A stretch of 59,901 nucleotides of DNA from CALOCV01 sp942491955 (GCA_942491955.1 CALOCV010000023.1:1-59901), one strand, 5' to 3'; positions 30,719 to 39,735 are shown, counted from the first letter of the stretch. The notes: generated by a model from the letters alone, not told the origin. Made by a program: numbers and translations.

Positions 30719-31930
30719 ATGGATTTCTTAAAAAGAACCCTTAAAGAAAAGCTTGATAAAGTAGTTAAAAGAGGAAAGAGCGTTTTGCTTTTAGGACCTC
30801 GGCAGACGGGGAAGACAACCTTAATTAGCAAATATTCAGCGGATCTTGAGATTACCCTTCTGTTTTCAAAGATTCGGCGTCAGTATGAAGCTGATCCGGA
30901 TCAACTCATTCGTGAAGTGAAAGCCTTAAATAATAAGAATGGAAAGCCTCCTTTAGTGATCATTGATGAGGTTCAAAAAGTCCCACCCCTCATGGATGGC
31001 ATCCAGTATTTGATAGACAAAAAACTAGGGCAATTTATTTTAACGGGATCTTCCGCTCGAAAGCTCAAGCATGGTAATCGTGTTAATCTATTGCCAGGGC
31101 GTCTTATTCAGTTGCGATTGGATCCTCTGACGATTCCCGAGATGAATCAACCATTACCGAAGGTTGAAGACTTTCTGTTATTTGGATCTCTACCTGCTGT
31201 TAGATTGGAGGAAGATTTTTCAGTTCGTGAGGAAGATTTGGATTCCTATGTCGGTTTGTATTTAGAGGATGAAGTGAGGTCGGAAGCTTTGGTTCGAGAT
31301 ATTGGAGCCTTTGAAAATTTTCTACGATTGGCAGCTATTGAATCGGGAAATATCGTTAATTTTGATAAGATTTCACACGACGTTGGAGTCGCTCGAACTA
31401 CAATTAGTTCTTATTATCAAATTTTGGAAGATTGCTTGATAGCAGAGCGAGTCGAGCCTTTCACAAAGAGTCTCACGCGTAAAAAATTAGTCAAGTCTCC
31501 AAGATATTTATTTTTTGATCTAGGGTTGCGTCGCCTTGCCGCTCAAGAGCAACCCACGCTTCCCCAAAAATACTTGGGGTCACTTTTTGAGCAATTTATA
31601 GGGCTGGAGTTGATCAGATGGTCTCGTTTACAAGAAAATAAAATTTCTTTGCATTTTTGGAGGGATACAAATGGTCCGGAGGTGGACTGGCTATTGAAAT
31701 GGAAGGATGGTCTATTACCTATTGAGGTGAAATGGACTGATTCTCCATCCCCTCGGGACGCCAAACATCTTTCTCTTTTTTTGCGAGATTATCCACAAGC
31801 AAAGAAAGGGTTTGTTGTCAGTCGGGTGCCTAACCCTCAAGTTTTGGGGGAAGGGATAGAAGCTATTTCCTGGAGAGATCTGTATCAAAAACTTGACTCA
31901 TTGATTGATAGTGATGATACAGTTAATTAA
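30719..31930 (+). CDS. AAA ATPase with DUF4143 domain, copy 1
   Basis: 403 residues, intact. It carries a Walker A motif (LLLGPRQTGKTTLIS), Walker B (LVIIDEVQKVPPLMDG), sensor LTGSSARKL, and the DUF4143 half with a winged-helix-like stretch (DKISHDVGVARTTISSYYQI). The C-terminal PD-(D/E)XK-like pattern is FWRDTNGPEVDWLL followed by LPIEVKWT. These archaeal-type ATPases have no settled function and travel widely among genomes. It is the only gene of the TIR-bounded unit. A divergent relative, also in this window (31,977-33,117), is convergent with it. Confidence 0.88.
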   Translation: MDFLKRTLKEKLDKVVKRGKSVLLLGPRQTGKTTLISKYSADLEITLLFSKIRRQYEADPDQLIREVKALNNKNGKPPLVIIDEVQKVPPLMDGIQYLIDKKLGQFILTGSSARKLKHGNRVNLLPGRLIQLRLDPLTIPEMNQPLPKVEDFLLFGSLPAVRLEEDFSVREEDLDSYVGLYLEDEVRSEALVRDIGAFENFLRLAAIESGNIVNFDKISHDVGVARTTISSYYQILEDCLIAERVEPFTKSLTRKKLVKSPRYLFFDLGLRRLAAQEQPTLPQKYLGSLFEQFIGLELIRWSRLQENKISLHFWRDTNGPEVDWLLKWKDGLLPIEVKWTDSPSPRDAKHLSLFLRDYPQAKKGFVVSRVPNPQVLGEGIEAISWRDLYQKLDSLIDSDDTVN

Positions 31931-31976
31931 GCCGCAAAAGGCATTATTTAACCATTTAAAGTGTGAAGACAGGTTC

Positions 31977-33117
31977 TTAATCCGTTAGATTTGAAAGAGA
32001 AAGTTGAGCTAGCCAGGGGATTATTTGTTTAATTAAGATTCCATTGGGTAAAGACGAATCACGCAAAAGGTTCTTTACCACCTGAAGGTGCAGGGTGTCA
32101 GGAAACAATTTGCCAAAATGCTGAAACCCTCGGGCAGCTTTTCCATTACTCATCTTTACTTCGATAAGATGTGTGGGTTTGCCATCGAGATTAACAAGGA
32201 AATCGAGTTCCTGACCGTCTTTAGTTCTAAGGTAGTGGAGGGTTCCTTTAATGCCTAGAGTGTCTTCGAGGAAATCCAATTCCTTTTTCAATGCATTTGC
32301 AACAATATTTTCCAGGCGGGCACCCTCATTTGCTACCAGGGCATGGTCATAGAAATAAAATTTGGGTTCCTTTTTCAATGAACGTGTGATATTGCGACTA
32401 TATGGGGTGACGCGGTGAATGATGTAGAGATTTTCGAGAAGCTGTAACCATCGTTTGATGGTATTGGGGTCACGGTCGAGGTCTCGACCGAGATTAGCAA
32501 ACGAAACCGTTGATCCAGTCCGTTGACTTAATAGTAACACAAGGGTTTGTACTGACTCAATATCACGAACAGATGATAGATCGATTAAATCCTGTCGTAA
32601 AATGATATCAATATGACTCTGGCGCCAGCGTTTATAAAAGGTTTGGTTTCCCTCTAGAAATGGTTCAGGAAATCCACTACAATGCCATAGGGTTTCGAAT
32701 CCTTCTTCTACACTTATGTCTAAAAATTGGTGTACTTCCTTTAAGTCTAAGGGATGGAGGCGGTATTGGAAGTATCGTCCTGCAAGCGAATCGCCAACCC
32801 TTTTGTGAATATCCATTTTGGCACTTCCAGTTACTAAAAGCTGGGGTGGGATGCTCTCTGTATCAAATACTCCTTTCAACCATCTTTTCCATTGTTTCAT
32901 CTTATGAAGTTCGTCGAAAATAACAAGCTGCTTCGATCGGTCCCAGCTTTTTTTGTTGGATTGCCAACCGATCTTCGCTCGAGTCATAATTAAAGTAGTC
33001 AAAATCATCATAAAGCTGCTTTGAAATAGTAGTTTTTCCCGTTTGTCTAGGACCACTAATCAGGACGATTTTTTTTGGTAGATCCTCAAGAATGTATGTT
33101 TGTAAATTTCTCTTCAC
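31977..33117 (-). CDS. AAA ATPase with DUF4143 domain, copy 2 (frameshifted)
   Basis: The N-terminal part has a GTG start at 33,117: ILEDLPKKIVLISGPRQTGK (Walker A). A frameshift near 32,945 leads to SKQLVIFDELHKMKQWKRWL (Walker B), LLVTGSAKMDIHKRVGDSLA, the DUF4143 half (GSTVSFANLGRDLDRDPNTI) and a C-terminal QELDFLVNLDGKPTHLIEVK (PD-(D/E)XK-like). It shares only general features with copy 1, so it is a paralogue, not a duplication. The TAA stop coincides with the TTA next to the TIR unit. A perfect 18-base palindrome lies just upstream. Confidence 0.82.
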
Positions 33118-33124
33118 AATGTCT

Positions 33125-33178
33125 ATTATGACACAAATTCCGTAATGGTCAAGTCTAAAACGGAATTTGTGTCATAAT
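33125..33178. promoter_or_regulatory. Perfect palindrome upstream of DUF4143 ATPase copy 2
   Basis: attatgacacaaattccg (33,125-33,142) and its exact reverse complement at 33,161-33,178 are separated by 18 bases, eight bases before the start codon of the ATPase. Such an arrangement fits an operator or a transcript hairpin covering the 5' leader. Confidence 0.6.
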
Positions 33179-33370
33179 GGTCGTTATTTTTCCAAAAAAC
33201 CACTCTTTAAGCCGCAAAAAGCTCAGCAATTCCCGCCATTAATGTCTACCACAGAGCTCACAGACTCGACTTTAGAAATTTTTTAAGCTGCAGCCAAGAG
33301 AGAGACCACCTCATATAGCGGAGGGCGATGACCTCAGAGTGGTCACCCCGTAGGGGCAAGACGAGGCGTT

Positions 33371-33532
33371 ATACCAATTCCGGTAAGAAAGTGCACAAAT
33401 TGATCTTCATCTTTCTTTGCGCAATCTGTTTTTCTATCTTGCAAACTCACAAGAGTTTGCTGCGATCTCCAAAACAAATTTCGCAAAAAAATCCTGAATC
33501 CACTTTATGCATTTTCTTACCGGAATTGGTAT
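33371..33532. repeat. MITE-A copy 3
   Basis: 162 bases, same orientation as copy 1, complete inverted ends. Confidence 0.88.
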
Positions 33533-33544
33533 TAGTTGAGCGAG

Positions 33545-33562
33545 TCAATCCCACCTCCTCCG
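33545..33562 (+). repeat. Duplicate of a tRNA-Ser 3' end
   Basis: tcaatcccacctcctccg differs at two positions from the end of the tRNA-Ser at 28,313-28,330 (tcgaatcccacctcttccg, one base longer). It lies 10 bases after MITE-A copy 3. It may be the right-hand attachment scar of an element that used tRNA-Ser, though no integrase is present. Confidence 0.4.
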
Positions 33563-33600
33563 TTCTTTTACGCAGAATAACTGCGAAAGGTAGTCTTTTT

Positions 33601-34965
33601 CTATCTATTTATAGTTCGACGGTATCTCAAATTACGAGTTTTTCCGATCCGTTCAATCAAGCCTTTTTCAATGAGAGAATTAAGCCATCTTTGTGCAGTG
33701 GCGCGAGAAATAGAAAATTTATTGACCACATCTTGACTAGTGATTTCATTCTGCACATAGAATAGAGATAGAATGCCTTCTTCATTTTGCGTCTTAGTTG
33801 TGCTTGATTCAGAAGGACGCCTTGGTAAAATACACTTTATGAAATTTGCCCCTTCAATAATTTGGGGCTTTTCAAGCCCTAAAGCTTCGTAACTTTTAAA
33901 GATGTTAATAAATCCTGTTCCCATTTTTTCTACGAGGCCCATCTCTCGAAAAATCTTACAGATAGCGGGGTTTCGCAGGTATGTCAATCCGTTTAATAAT
34001 TGATCTTGTTCAATAGGACCTGAAAAATCTCCTGGACTAAATAATTCCAAGCGATCATCGTATATAGAAATTTTGGATGGAGCTTGGATATGATAATTTC
34101 GATGAACCAGTAAATTTATTAAAGCTTCTCTAAATGCTACTTCCGGGATTTCCAATTTTTCGTCTCTTACAGCTCCTGTGATTGAAAATGATTTTGAAAG
34201 GCGATTAAGTACAAAATGATGAGCTTGCTGGAATTGATTAAAAAGAGTGCCCTCACAATCTATTGATGCAATGGCATCTCTGCCTTCTATTCCTCGGAAA
34301 TGACTCACAATGATCATTGCCTCTGAGAGGAAGGATTGGGGGGATTTTCCGAAATTTAATATACCTGTGTAAGTGGGAAAGAGCTCGGAATGCTCCTCAA
34401 CAACTAGAGAATAGGAGCGTAAAACGTCGTGCGTTACTTTTGCAGATGCTTGGTTCTTTCTGCCATCAAGAAAATCTTGGATTAATTGGTTGTCAAGGCT
34501 ATCAAGGGAAGCGTTATAGAGCGGAAGTTTTTCGAAATCTATTCTATATGATTGCCATTTTAGCTCTTCGATCATTGCCGGAGTGGCGCGGACAGTGCTT
34601 CGCCCCACGCGAATATAGGTTCCTTTTTCTAATCCTTCAGACTTTCTAAAGTAGGGTTTACTCATTCCTGATGAAACAGCAATAATTAGTACGGCCTTAT
34701 CTCCAAATAGTTGAGTAGAAATCAAAGGAATAATTGGTGGGTAGCAAGCCTCGTAGATAGAATGATCCAATGACTCGAGAAGGTTGTTTATTTGATCCTC
34801 AGAAAGTCCCACTATTGTTCGATCATCGGCAATGCCGAGTATGAGTCTCCCTCCTTTCTGATTGCAAAAACCAATAATTGTTTTGATTATTTGGTCATTT
34901 TTAGGAATCTCTTTTTTAAATTCCAGCAGAGCCGATTCCGACTCTGGATGACGAATTAAACTCAT
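33601..34965 (-). CDS. AlbA_2-type ATP-binding regulator
   Basis: 454 residues, intact. The N-terminal AlbA_2 (Schlafen-like) domain has ESALLEFKKEIPKNDQIIKT, IIGFCNQKGGRLILGIADD and GTYIRVGRSTVRAT. The middle is a GHKL-type ATP-binding region (EVAFREALINLLVHRNYH, SIYDDRLELFSPGDF, MGLVEKMGTGFINI). The C-terminal winged helix is ITSQDVVNKFSISRATAQRW. These COG2865-type proteins are common accessory genes of unknown role. A cluster of TGCCTCATT repeats lies directly upstream of the start. Confidence 0.88.
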   Translation of the reverse strand: MSLIRHPESESALLEFKKEIPKNDQIIKTIIGFCNQKGGRLILGIADDRTIVGLSEDQINNLLESLDHSIYEACYPPIIPLISTQLFGDKAVLIIAVSSGMSKPYFRKSEGLEKGTYIRVGRSTVRATPAMIEELKWQSYRIDFEKLPLYNASLDSLDNQLIQDFLDGRKNQASAKVTHDVLRSYSLVVEEHSELFPTYTGILNFGKSPQSFLSEAMIIVSHFRGIEGRDAIASIDCEGTLFNQFQQAHHFVLNRLSKSFSITGAVRDEKLEIPEVAFREALINLLVHRNYHIQAPSKISIYDDRLELFSPGDFSGPIEQDQLLNGLTYLRNPAICKIFREMGLVEKMGTGFINIFKSYEALGLEKPQIIEGANFIKCILPRRPSESSTTKTQNEEGILSLFYVQNEITSQDVVNKFSISRATAQRWLNSLIEKGLIERIGKTRNLRYRRTINR

Positions 34966-34969
34966 GCTT

Positions 34970-35086
34970 TTGCCTCATTTGCCTCATTTAACTTAATCAT
35001 GCCTCAAATGAGGCAAATGAGGCAAATAAAATGTGATAAAAATATGTTTTTTGCCTCATTTGCCTCATTTGAGGCGATTGTACAAC
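34970..35086. promoter_or_regulatory. TGCCTCATT iteron cluster upstream of the AlbA_2 gene
   Basis: The 9-base unit tgcctcatt occurs four times on the plus strand (pairs near 34,973 and 35,052) and three times inverted (aatgaggca) between, in the first 120 bases before the ATG at 34,965. The paired direct and inverted copies look like a cooperative operator. Confidence 0.6.
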
Positions 35087-35300
35087 GAAATAGTAGATCC
35101 AATGATGCGTATTTGCCAAATGAAAGCCAAGTATGAATCATATCTATCAAAAATGACTATTTCGAGAGGTGAAAAATTTAAAATTTATCTATTCTTTAGG
35201 CGGCTAGAAAGAGCTATTCTTCTAGGTAACTGCCAAATTTTCTCCATGGAAAAGTTCGAAGACCGCCCCATGTCTCCCGATTATTAGAATTGTGGTATTC

Positions 35301-35321
35301 CCTACTCTTCAACGATTCTTA
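35301..35321 (-). repeat. Copy of the 3' tail of the Fic gene
   Basis: cctactcttcaacgattctt is identical to the last codons and stop of the Fic gene (44,044-44,063). Here it stands alone against MITE-A copy 4, so another fic-type gene may once have lain here. Confidence 0.5.
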
Positions 35322-35482
35322 TACCAATTCCGGTAAGAAAATGCATAAAGTGGATTCAGGATTTTTTTGCGAAATTTGTTTTGGAGATCGCAGCAAACTC
35401 TTGTGAGTTTGCAAGATAGAAAAACAGATTGCGCAAAGAAAGATGAAGATCAATTTGTGCACTTTCTTACCGGAATGGGTAT
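35321..35482. repeat. MITE-A copy 4
   Basis: 162 bases in the orientation of copy 2; one base differs in the right end (ggaatgggtat). It abuts the TnpB remnant. Confidence 0.88.
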
Positions 35483-35483
35483 T

Positions 35484-35815
35484 AAAATAGCTCTTGAAGA
35501 GAAAACACACAATGCGATCAAGCTGCACAAGCTTTGCTATCGCCCCATTCGAGAATGGTTTGGACTCTCTTCTAATCTTGCGATTAGGGCAATCCGCCGT
35601 GTTGTCTCTTGCCTGACCCGGTTGAAAGGGAAGCGAAAACGTCCTAAAGAATTTAGACCTAAAAGTAGTGATTATGATGCTCACATTTTTTCCTCTAGAG
35701 AGCAGGAAGAAACAGTTTCTTTGACAACGATGAGAGGACGTATCCGTATTCCCATGATTCTTGGAGAACGTCAACGTTCTTTCCTTAAAGGGCAAAATCC
35801 CACTTCCGCAAATAA
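35484..35815 (+). pseudogene. TnpB/IS605 OrfB-like N-terminal fragment
   Basis: The reading NAIKLHKLCYRPIREWFGLS, SNLAIRAIRRVVSCLTR, FRPKSSDYDAHIFSSREQEE, TVSLTTMRGRIRIPMILGER, and QRSFLKGQ is the N-terminal wedge/OB-like region of TnpB (IS200/IS605 OrfB). The RuvC catalytic part and the zinc ribbon are absent: homology stops near 35,815. The start is cut by MITE-A copy 4. A broken remnant of an RNA-guided nuclease family. Confidence 0.65.
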
Positions 35816-36209
35816 ACTATCCATTCATCGAATTCCTCTAAATCTTAAAATTTTGATTATAGAGAATTTTGAGTTTTTCCCAATCAAAAGTTCTGAATGC
35901 GTCTCTTCACCCACATAAATATCAGAAATTCAAAACTTTAGGGCTCTGGTTTTTTACTTGGAAGATTAGTTTCACCTACGCACCAAGTTGATCTGCAAAT
36001 GTAGGTGAAACATAAAATGAATATGCCTTTCCCTGTCGCTTTCGAAGAAATAAGCCTAGCTCCTCTAACTGCAACAAATCATGCCTCGCCGTATCATAAG
36101 CCATTCGACCCGTCTATCTGCGGAGCGACAGCATCCACCACGCATGAATTCAGTCGAACGCACCAACGATCGCGTAACGGAAAGGTTTCCGGCTGTGACG
36201 AGACATTCT
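35816..36209. other. No gene seen
   Basis: Mixed remnants between the TnpB fragment and the next transposase; no convincing frame or repeat. Confidence 0.45.
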
Positions 36210-36889
36210 CGCGCCGACTGTATGTGCATATATTTTACTCGCCTGCTAATGAAGCAAAAAAAGAACTTGCATTCCGCAAAGACTTGCTTGAGCTGAAGGC
36301 ACAAGTTGAAAATGGAGTCGTAGAGTTCTAGAAATCGGCTCAACAAAAAATCGAAAAATACTTGATCTGCTCCAAGAAGGGAAGGGGTGGAAAATTGAAG
36401 GTCAATTTTAACGACCACGCGATTGGCAAGGCAAAGAGGTATTTCGGCTATTTCGCTCTCGTGAGCAATCAGGCTATGAATACGTTTGCCGCCCTTGAAA
36501 ATTATCGACTACGAGAAAAGATAGAAGAACTCTTTGCCGTGCAAAAAGGGGACCTTGATGGCGCACGCCCCCGTACATGGTATCCCGACAATCTTCGGGG
36601 GCGACAATTCGTGCAATTTGTATCACTAGGCTACCACTGCTTCCTAGTGAAAAAAATACGAGAGATCCAATCCAAGCTTGGAAGGAATGAAACAGGAAAA
36701 ACCAAGGCACGTATTGAGTTTGAAAAGAAACTGGATAAGTGGCTTGCTCAACGTTCCCTTGCTCAGATATTGGATTGGTTCGATTGCATAGAAACAACCA
36801 ATGTTCAGACTGCCATGGGCAACTATAGATGGTCTACCGAATCAGTGAGCAGAGATCGGTTGTTTTTGGATTACCTTGGAGTGACTGCC
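36210..36889 (+). pseudogene. IS4-superfamily transposase, C-terminal part with an in-frame stop
   Basis: The segment RLYVHIFYSPANEAKKELAF leads to VENGVVEF and a TAG at 36,329-36,331. The same frame continues KVNFNDHAIGKAKRYFGYFA, LENYRLREKIEELFAVQKGD (YREK-like catalytic Glu region) and RGRQFVQFVSLGYHCFLVKK. The N-terminal two thirds of a DDE transposase are missing. Inactive. Confidence 0.65.
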
Positions 36890-36892
36890 TAA

Positions 36893-37671
36893 TCGTGTAC
36901 GCTTTATCCGATTTTCAGGATATTTAACGTCTTGAACGCCTTTAATGGCATAGTCTAGCACTTTTTTCAAAGTCTCATTATCCTTATCGAGCATAGAAAG
37001 AGGTGGGGGCTTTCGGGGAATCTTTATAGCAAATACCTATAACTGTGTCTTGGTTCTTTTGGCTTATTGTAACACAATCTACCAATTTTCTACCAATATC
37101 TACCAAATTGGTAGCAAAATACTACCTACAAGTTTCCTCCCGGACTTCTGCGTCCAAGATTATTTAGTTATTTTTGGCTCTATCTTCGAAAAAAGGTTAT
37201 AGCCTTCGAAATAGGGACAATTTTCTAGTTTTTTGGCCATATTCAGAAATATACGGCCACTTTTCGACCATTAGGGCCCAATCAGAAGTTCTGAACTTGT
37301 CTCTCCACCTCCAAAAACCTTATCAATATCTGATAAGGTTTCTTTTTGAGGTTACATTTAATTTAGCCCTAAAGGAAGTGGATATTAAACCGCTCAATAC
37401 TTGACCAATCCCAAGAAGGTTTTTCGTAAACAATTCTTGCCTAAAGGCGAAAGCTTTTAGGTAGCCTGACGGCTTCCCCCGAAACTGCTGAAACACGTCT
37501 CGGTCTAAATTAGACGGCACCTCCAAAATGTAGTGGCACACGCATCTTTATTTTTATAACCTATTTAATTTTAGTCGCTTGGGAAAACTGGCTGTCAAAG
37601 TCGGGAATTACTACCCGATCGATGGCAAAAGGAACACGGACACTAAAACAGACTTCGCCTGTTTTTTCAAT
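36893..37671. other. Decayed accessory region
   Basis: No intact gene. On the minus strand near 36,910-37,000 a short piece reads MLDKDNETLKKVLDYAIKGV, and may be the remnant of a gene whose upstream side carries the ctaccaa iterons at 37,078-37,128. Confidence 0.4.
37078..37128. promoter_or_regulatory. CTACCAA iteron cluster
   Basis: tctaccaa occurs three times at about 11-base spacing, followed by the inverted ttggtag and a partial copy ctacc. It is upstream of the short minus-strand gene remnant at 36,910-37,000, in the same relative place as the iterons of the AlbA_2 and Fic genes. Confidence 0.45.
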
Positions 37672-37820
37672 ATGGGTTTATTTGACAGTTACCTGAATAC
37701 TACGACCTTGACAAACCGAATCCTCCGGAAGATGCGTTGGCATTTTATGCTGAGTATGCAAAATGCGTATCAGGTCCTATTCTAGAACCGATGTGTGGCA
37801 CCGGCAGTGCTCCATCAGCC
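37672..37820 (+). pseudogene. SAM-dependent methyltransferase, N-terminal fragment
   Basis: MGLFDSYL, a frameshift, then YDLDKPNPPEDALAFYAEYA and PILEPMCGTGSAPS, the first SAM-binding motif (EPMCGTGS) of a class I methyltransferase. It stops after about 50 residues. The rest of the gene is missing. Confidence 0.55.
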
Positions 37821-37836
37821 ATCAAGAAAAAAATGA

Positions 37837-39735
37837 CTAAAAGAAAATGAGCCTTACACTTAAGCCTAGATCCAATCCAGAGTTATGATAGGCAATCACT
37901 TTTTGTTCAACAAGCCCATCAAAAATTTCGTTAATGAGCGAATCGATAAAAGTGTTACTACTCAGTTCGTCTAGTTTCAATTTTTCAGTCGTCTTTTTGA
38001 TCATCTCCTCAAAATCGAAATAGAACATTTTAAATGGGAACGCACGGTTTTTTGCCCTCATTAAACTTATGATACTTCCTATCTGTAATGTTCTGTAAAA
38101 AAGCAATTGATATGAGTTAGTGATTTTTATTGATTTTTTTTCTAATATGGATTTTTTTTCTGATATGGATTCTTTAAAAAAGGTCGTTAACAAGTCACGC
38201 ACACCGGCTATTTCTTGTTTGCATTCGTTCAACTCTTCCTGCGATAAATTAAGGACTTTAGGGTCTATCCCTTGATATTTTTTGTTTATTACTTCACGAA
38301 TAAATTCGACAATTTTTTTCTCAATAGCTTGCCACTGGTCATCCTTGATTACGATCCCTTCATCAAGATTCGCTATTGTAATAGTTCGATCCGTTAAGAA
38401 TTGTGCATGGGATATATAAGCAATCTCAAAACGCTTCAAAATTCCTTCTTGAATTTCTTCTAATTCTTTTTTCTGATTATCGATATTGGGATCAAACTGC
38501 TTTGCTACTTCTAGAATTTCTTCCAAATGATAGGGGAAAAACGAAATGGCTTTTTTACATGCACCAACACAGCGCCATTCCCGTTCATCCTTTTGTAAAC
38601 GACGAAAATGTTGTAGATCGACAAGTGCCAGCTTGCCTTCTCCAGCTTCTATGTACAAACATATATTATCATATCGCGCCATAGGTGTTTCTGAAAGGGT
38701 GTTATAAGGATCGCGAGTTCCTCCTAAAACGTCATCGATAAAAGATTGACAAAAGAAACTCGTTAATTCCCGAACCGCCTTAGTAAATAAGTCTTTATTT
38801 TCTATATACAGACCGATTTGTTCTTTTGTGTCTTCGGCTGCAATAGGCAACCGCGTTTCGAAAAGAAATTCTCCTAATTGATGTGCTTTAGGAACGACTA
38901 GACGCTGGTATTGATTTTCTGCGCAAAGCTGGTGCATATTTTGCATTTCACCAAACCGCTTTTGACTATCCGCTTTTCCACACATCTTCAAAACAATGGG
39001 AATGTCGGGAGGAAAATAAACGGAAGTATTGCCAGCAGCTGCCTTTGGTAGGCTTTTATATTTATTGCCTTCAATATACTTCGTTTGCGCCTTTTTAACG
39101 AAATCGATAGGCAGAAGCGGTCGTCGTTTTTTTTCTGCTTCTAATCGACCTCGATGTCCTCGCCAAAATTTTTGAATTTTTGTTGCGGCGGTGACTTTTT
39201 GATCGGTTTCTTGCTGTTGTTTTTTTTCTATACGAGCGCGATAATCTCGGAAAACGTGTTGAATTGTTGTTGCGGCATGATCCTTTATTTGCTTGGATTG
39301 TTCCTCGGATGGATTCGTGGAATTGTCTGTAGAAGGTAGGGGAATTTCTGGTATTGTAGTTGGAGGAGATGGTGGGGTTTCGGGGAAAATTCTTGTTGTT
39401 GGAGGATCGATTTGTGAAGGGGTTGTTTTTTTTGAAGGGGTTGCTTTTTTTGAAGGTTCCCAATGGAAAGTGTGGCCTGCACGGAGGCTACATTTCATGA
39501 CCAGCAGAATGATGGGGAGGATCACTGTAAAATAAGAAGCCACTTTCAATGCAGTGAGGAGCAACGGACGTTTATCTGGGTGAATTTCTTTAACCTTATT
39601 CTTGTCTCCATTAATGACCTGTGCTTTTCTTCCAGATAAGTAGAAATAATCATCCACTTTTTCTAATAAAAATTGTCTAGGCGACTTTGTTTGGTTTCCA
39701 TAGCAAATAGGTGTGAAAAAACGAATAGATGTCAT
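37837..39735 (-). CDS. IQ-motif, kinase-like membrane-anchored putative effector
   Basis: 632 residues, intact. A membrane helix (residues 64-80, KVASYFTVILPIILLVM) is followed by a Pro/Thr-rich linker (about 95-140) and two IQ motifs: TIQHVFRDYRARIE (from Ile158) and a textbook IQKFWRGHRGR (187-197), in helix-rich surroundings. A kinase-like segment follows: IPIVLKM (Lys250, candidate ATP Lys), RFGEMQNMHQL (Glu263), MARYDNICLY (Asp356, Asn357) and LALVDLQHF (Asp373). IQ motifs bind calmodulin, which bacteria lack, so a role inside a eukaryotic host is implied. The tail after about residue 410 is helical and unassigned. The fold call is my inference from spacing only. Confidence 0.55.
   Translation of the reverse strand: MTSIRFFTPICYGNQTKSPRQFLLEKVDDYFYLSGRKAQVINGDKNKVKEIHPDKRPLLLTALKVASYFTVILPIILLVMKCSLRAGHTFHWEPSKKATPSKKTTPSQIDPPTTRIFPETPPSPPTTIPEIPLPSTDNSTNPSEEQSKQIKDHAATTIQHVFRDYRARIEKKQQQETDQKVTAATKIQKFWRGHRGRLEAEKKRRPLLPIDFVKKAQTKYIEGNKYKSLPKAAAGNTSVYFPPDIPIVLKMCGKADSQKRFGEMQNMHQLCAENQYQRLVVPKAHQLGEFLFETRLPIAAEDTKEQIGLYIENKDLFTKAVRELTSFFCQSFIDDVLGGTRDPYNTLSETPMARYDNICLYIEAGEGKLALVDLQHFRRLQKDEREWRCVGACKKAISFFPYHLEEILEVAKQFDPNIDNQKKELEEIQEGILKRFEIAYISHAQFLTDRTITIANLDEGIVIKDDQWQAIEKKIVEFIREVINKKYQGIDPKVLNLSQEELNECKQEIAGVRDLLTTFFKESISEKKSILEKKSIKITNSYQLLFYRTLQIGSIISLMRAKNRAFPFKMFYFDFEEMIKKTTEKLKLDELSSNTFIDSLINEIFDGLVEQKVIAYHNSGLDLGLSVRLIFF

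Larger units (their letters stand above)
29855..31976. mobile_element. 2.1 kb TIR-bounded unit carrying a DUF4143 ATPase
   Basis: The left end gaacctgtcttcacgcttca (continuing to tggttaaat) and the right end read in reverse gaacctgtcttcacacttta (continuing to tggttaaat) form an inverted repeat of about 34 bases with two mismatches. TTA lies outside each end (29,852-54 and 31,977-79). The outer GAACCTGT is shared with the adjoining IS5, so a related IS5-type transposase may mobilise it. It contains no transposase, only MITE-A copy 2 and one ATPase gene. It is inserted so that its right TTA forms the stop codon of the second ATPase gene. Confidence 0.65.

Noticed and set aside
34970..35086. Plasmid-type replication origin iterons
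   Set aside because: No rep gene is nearby and similar gene-specific repeats precede other accessory genes, so an operator is more likely.
35033..35287. An 84-residue plus-strand open frame
   Set aside because: It begins in the iteron cluster and shows no family features or ribosome-binding site.
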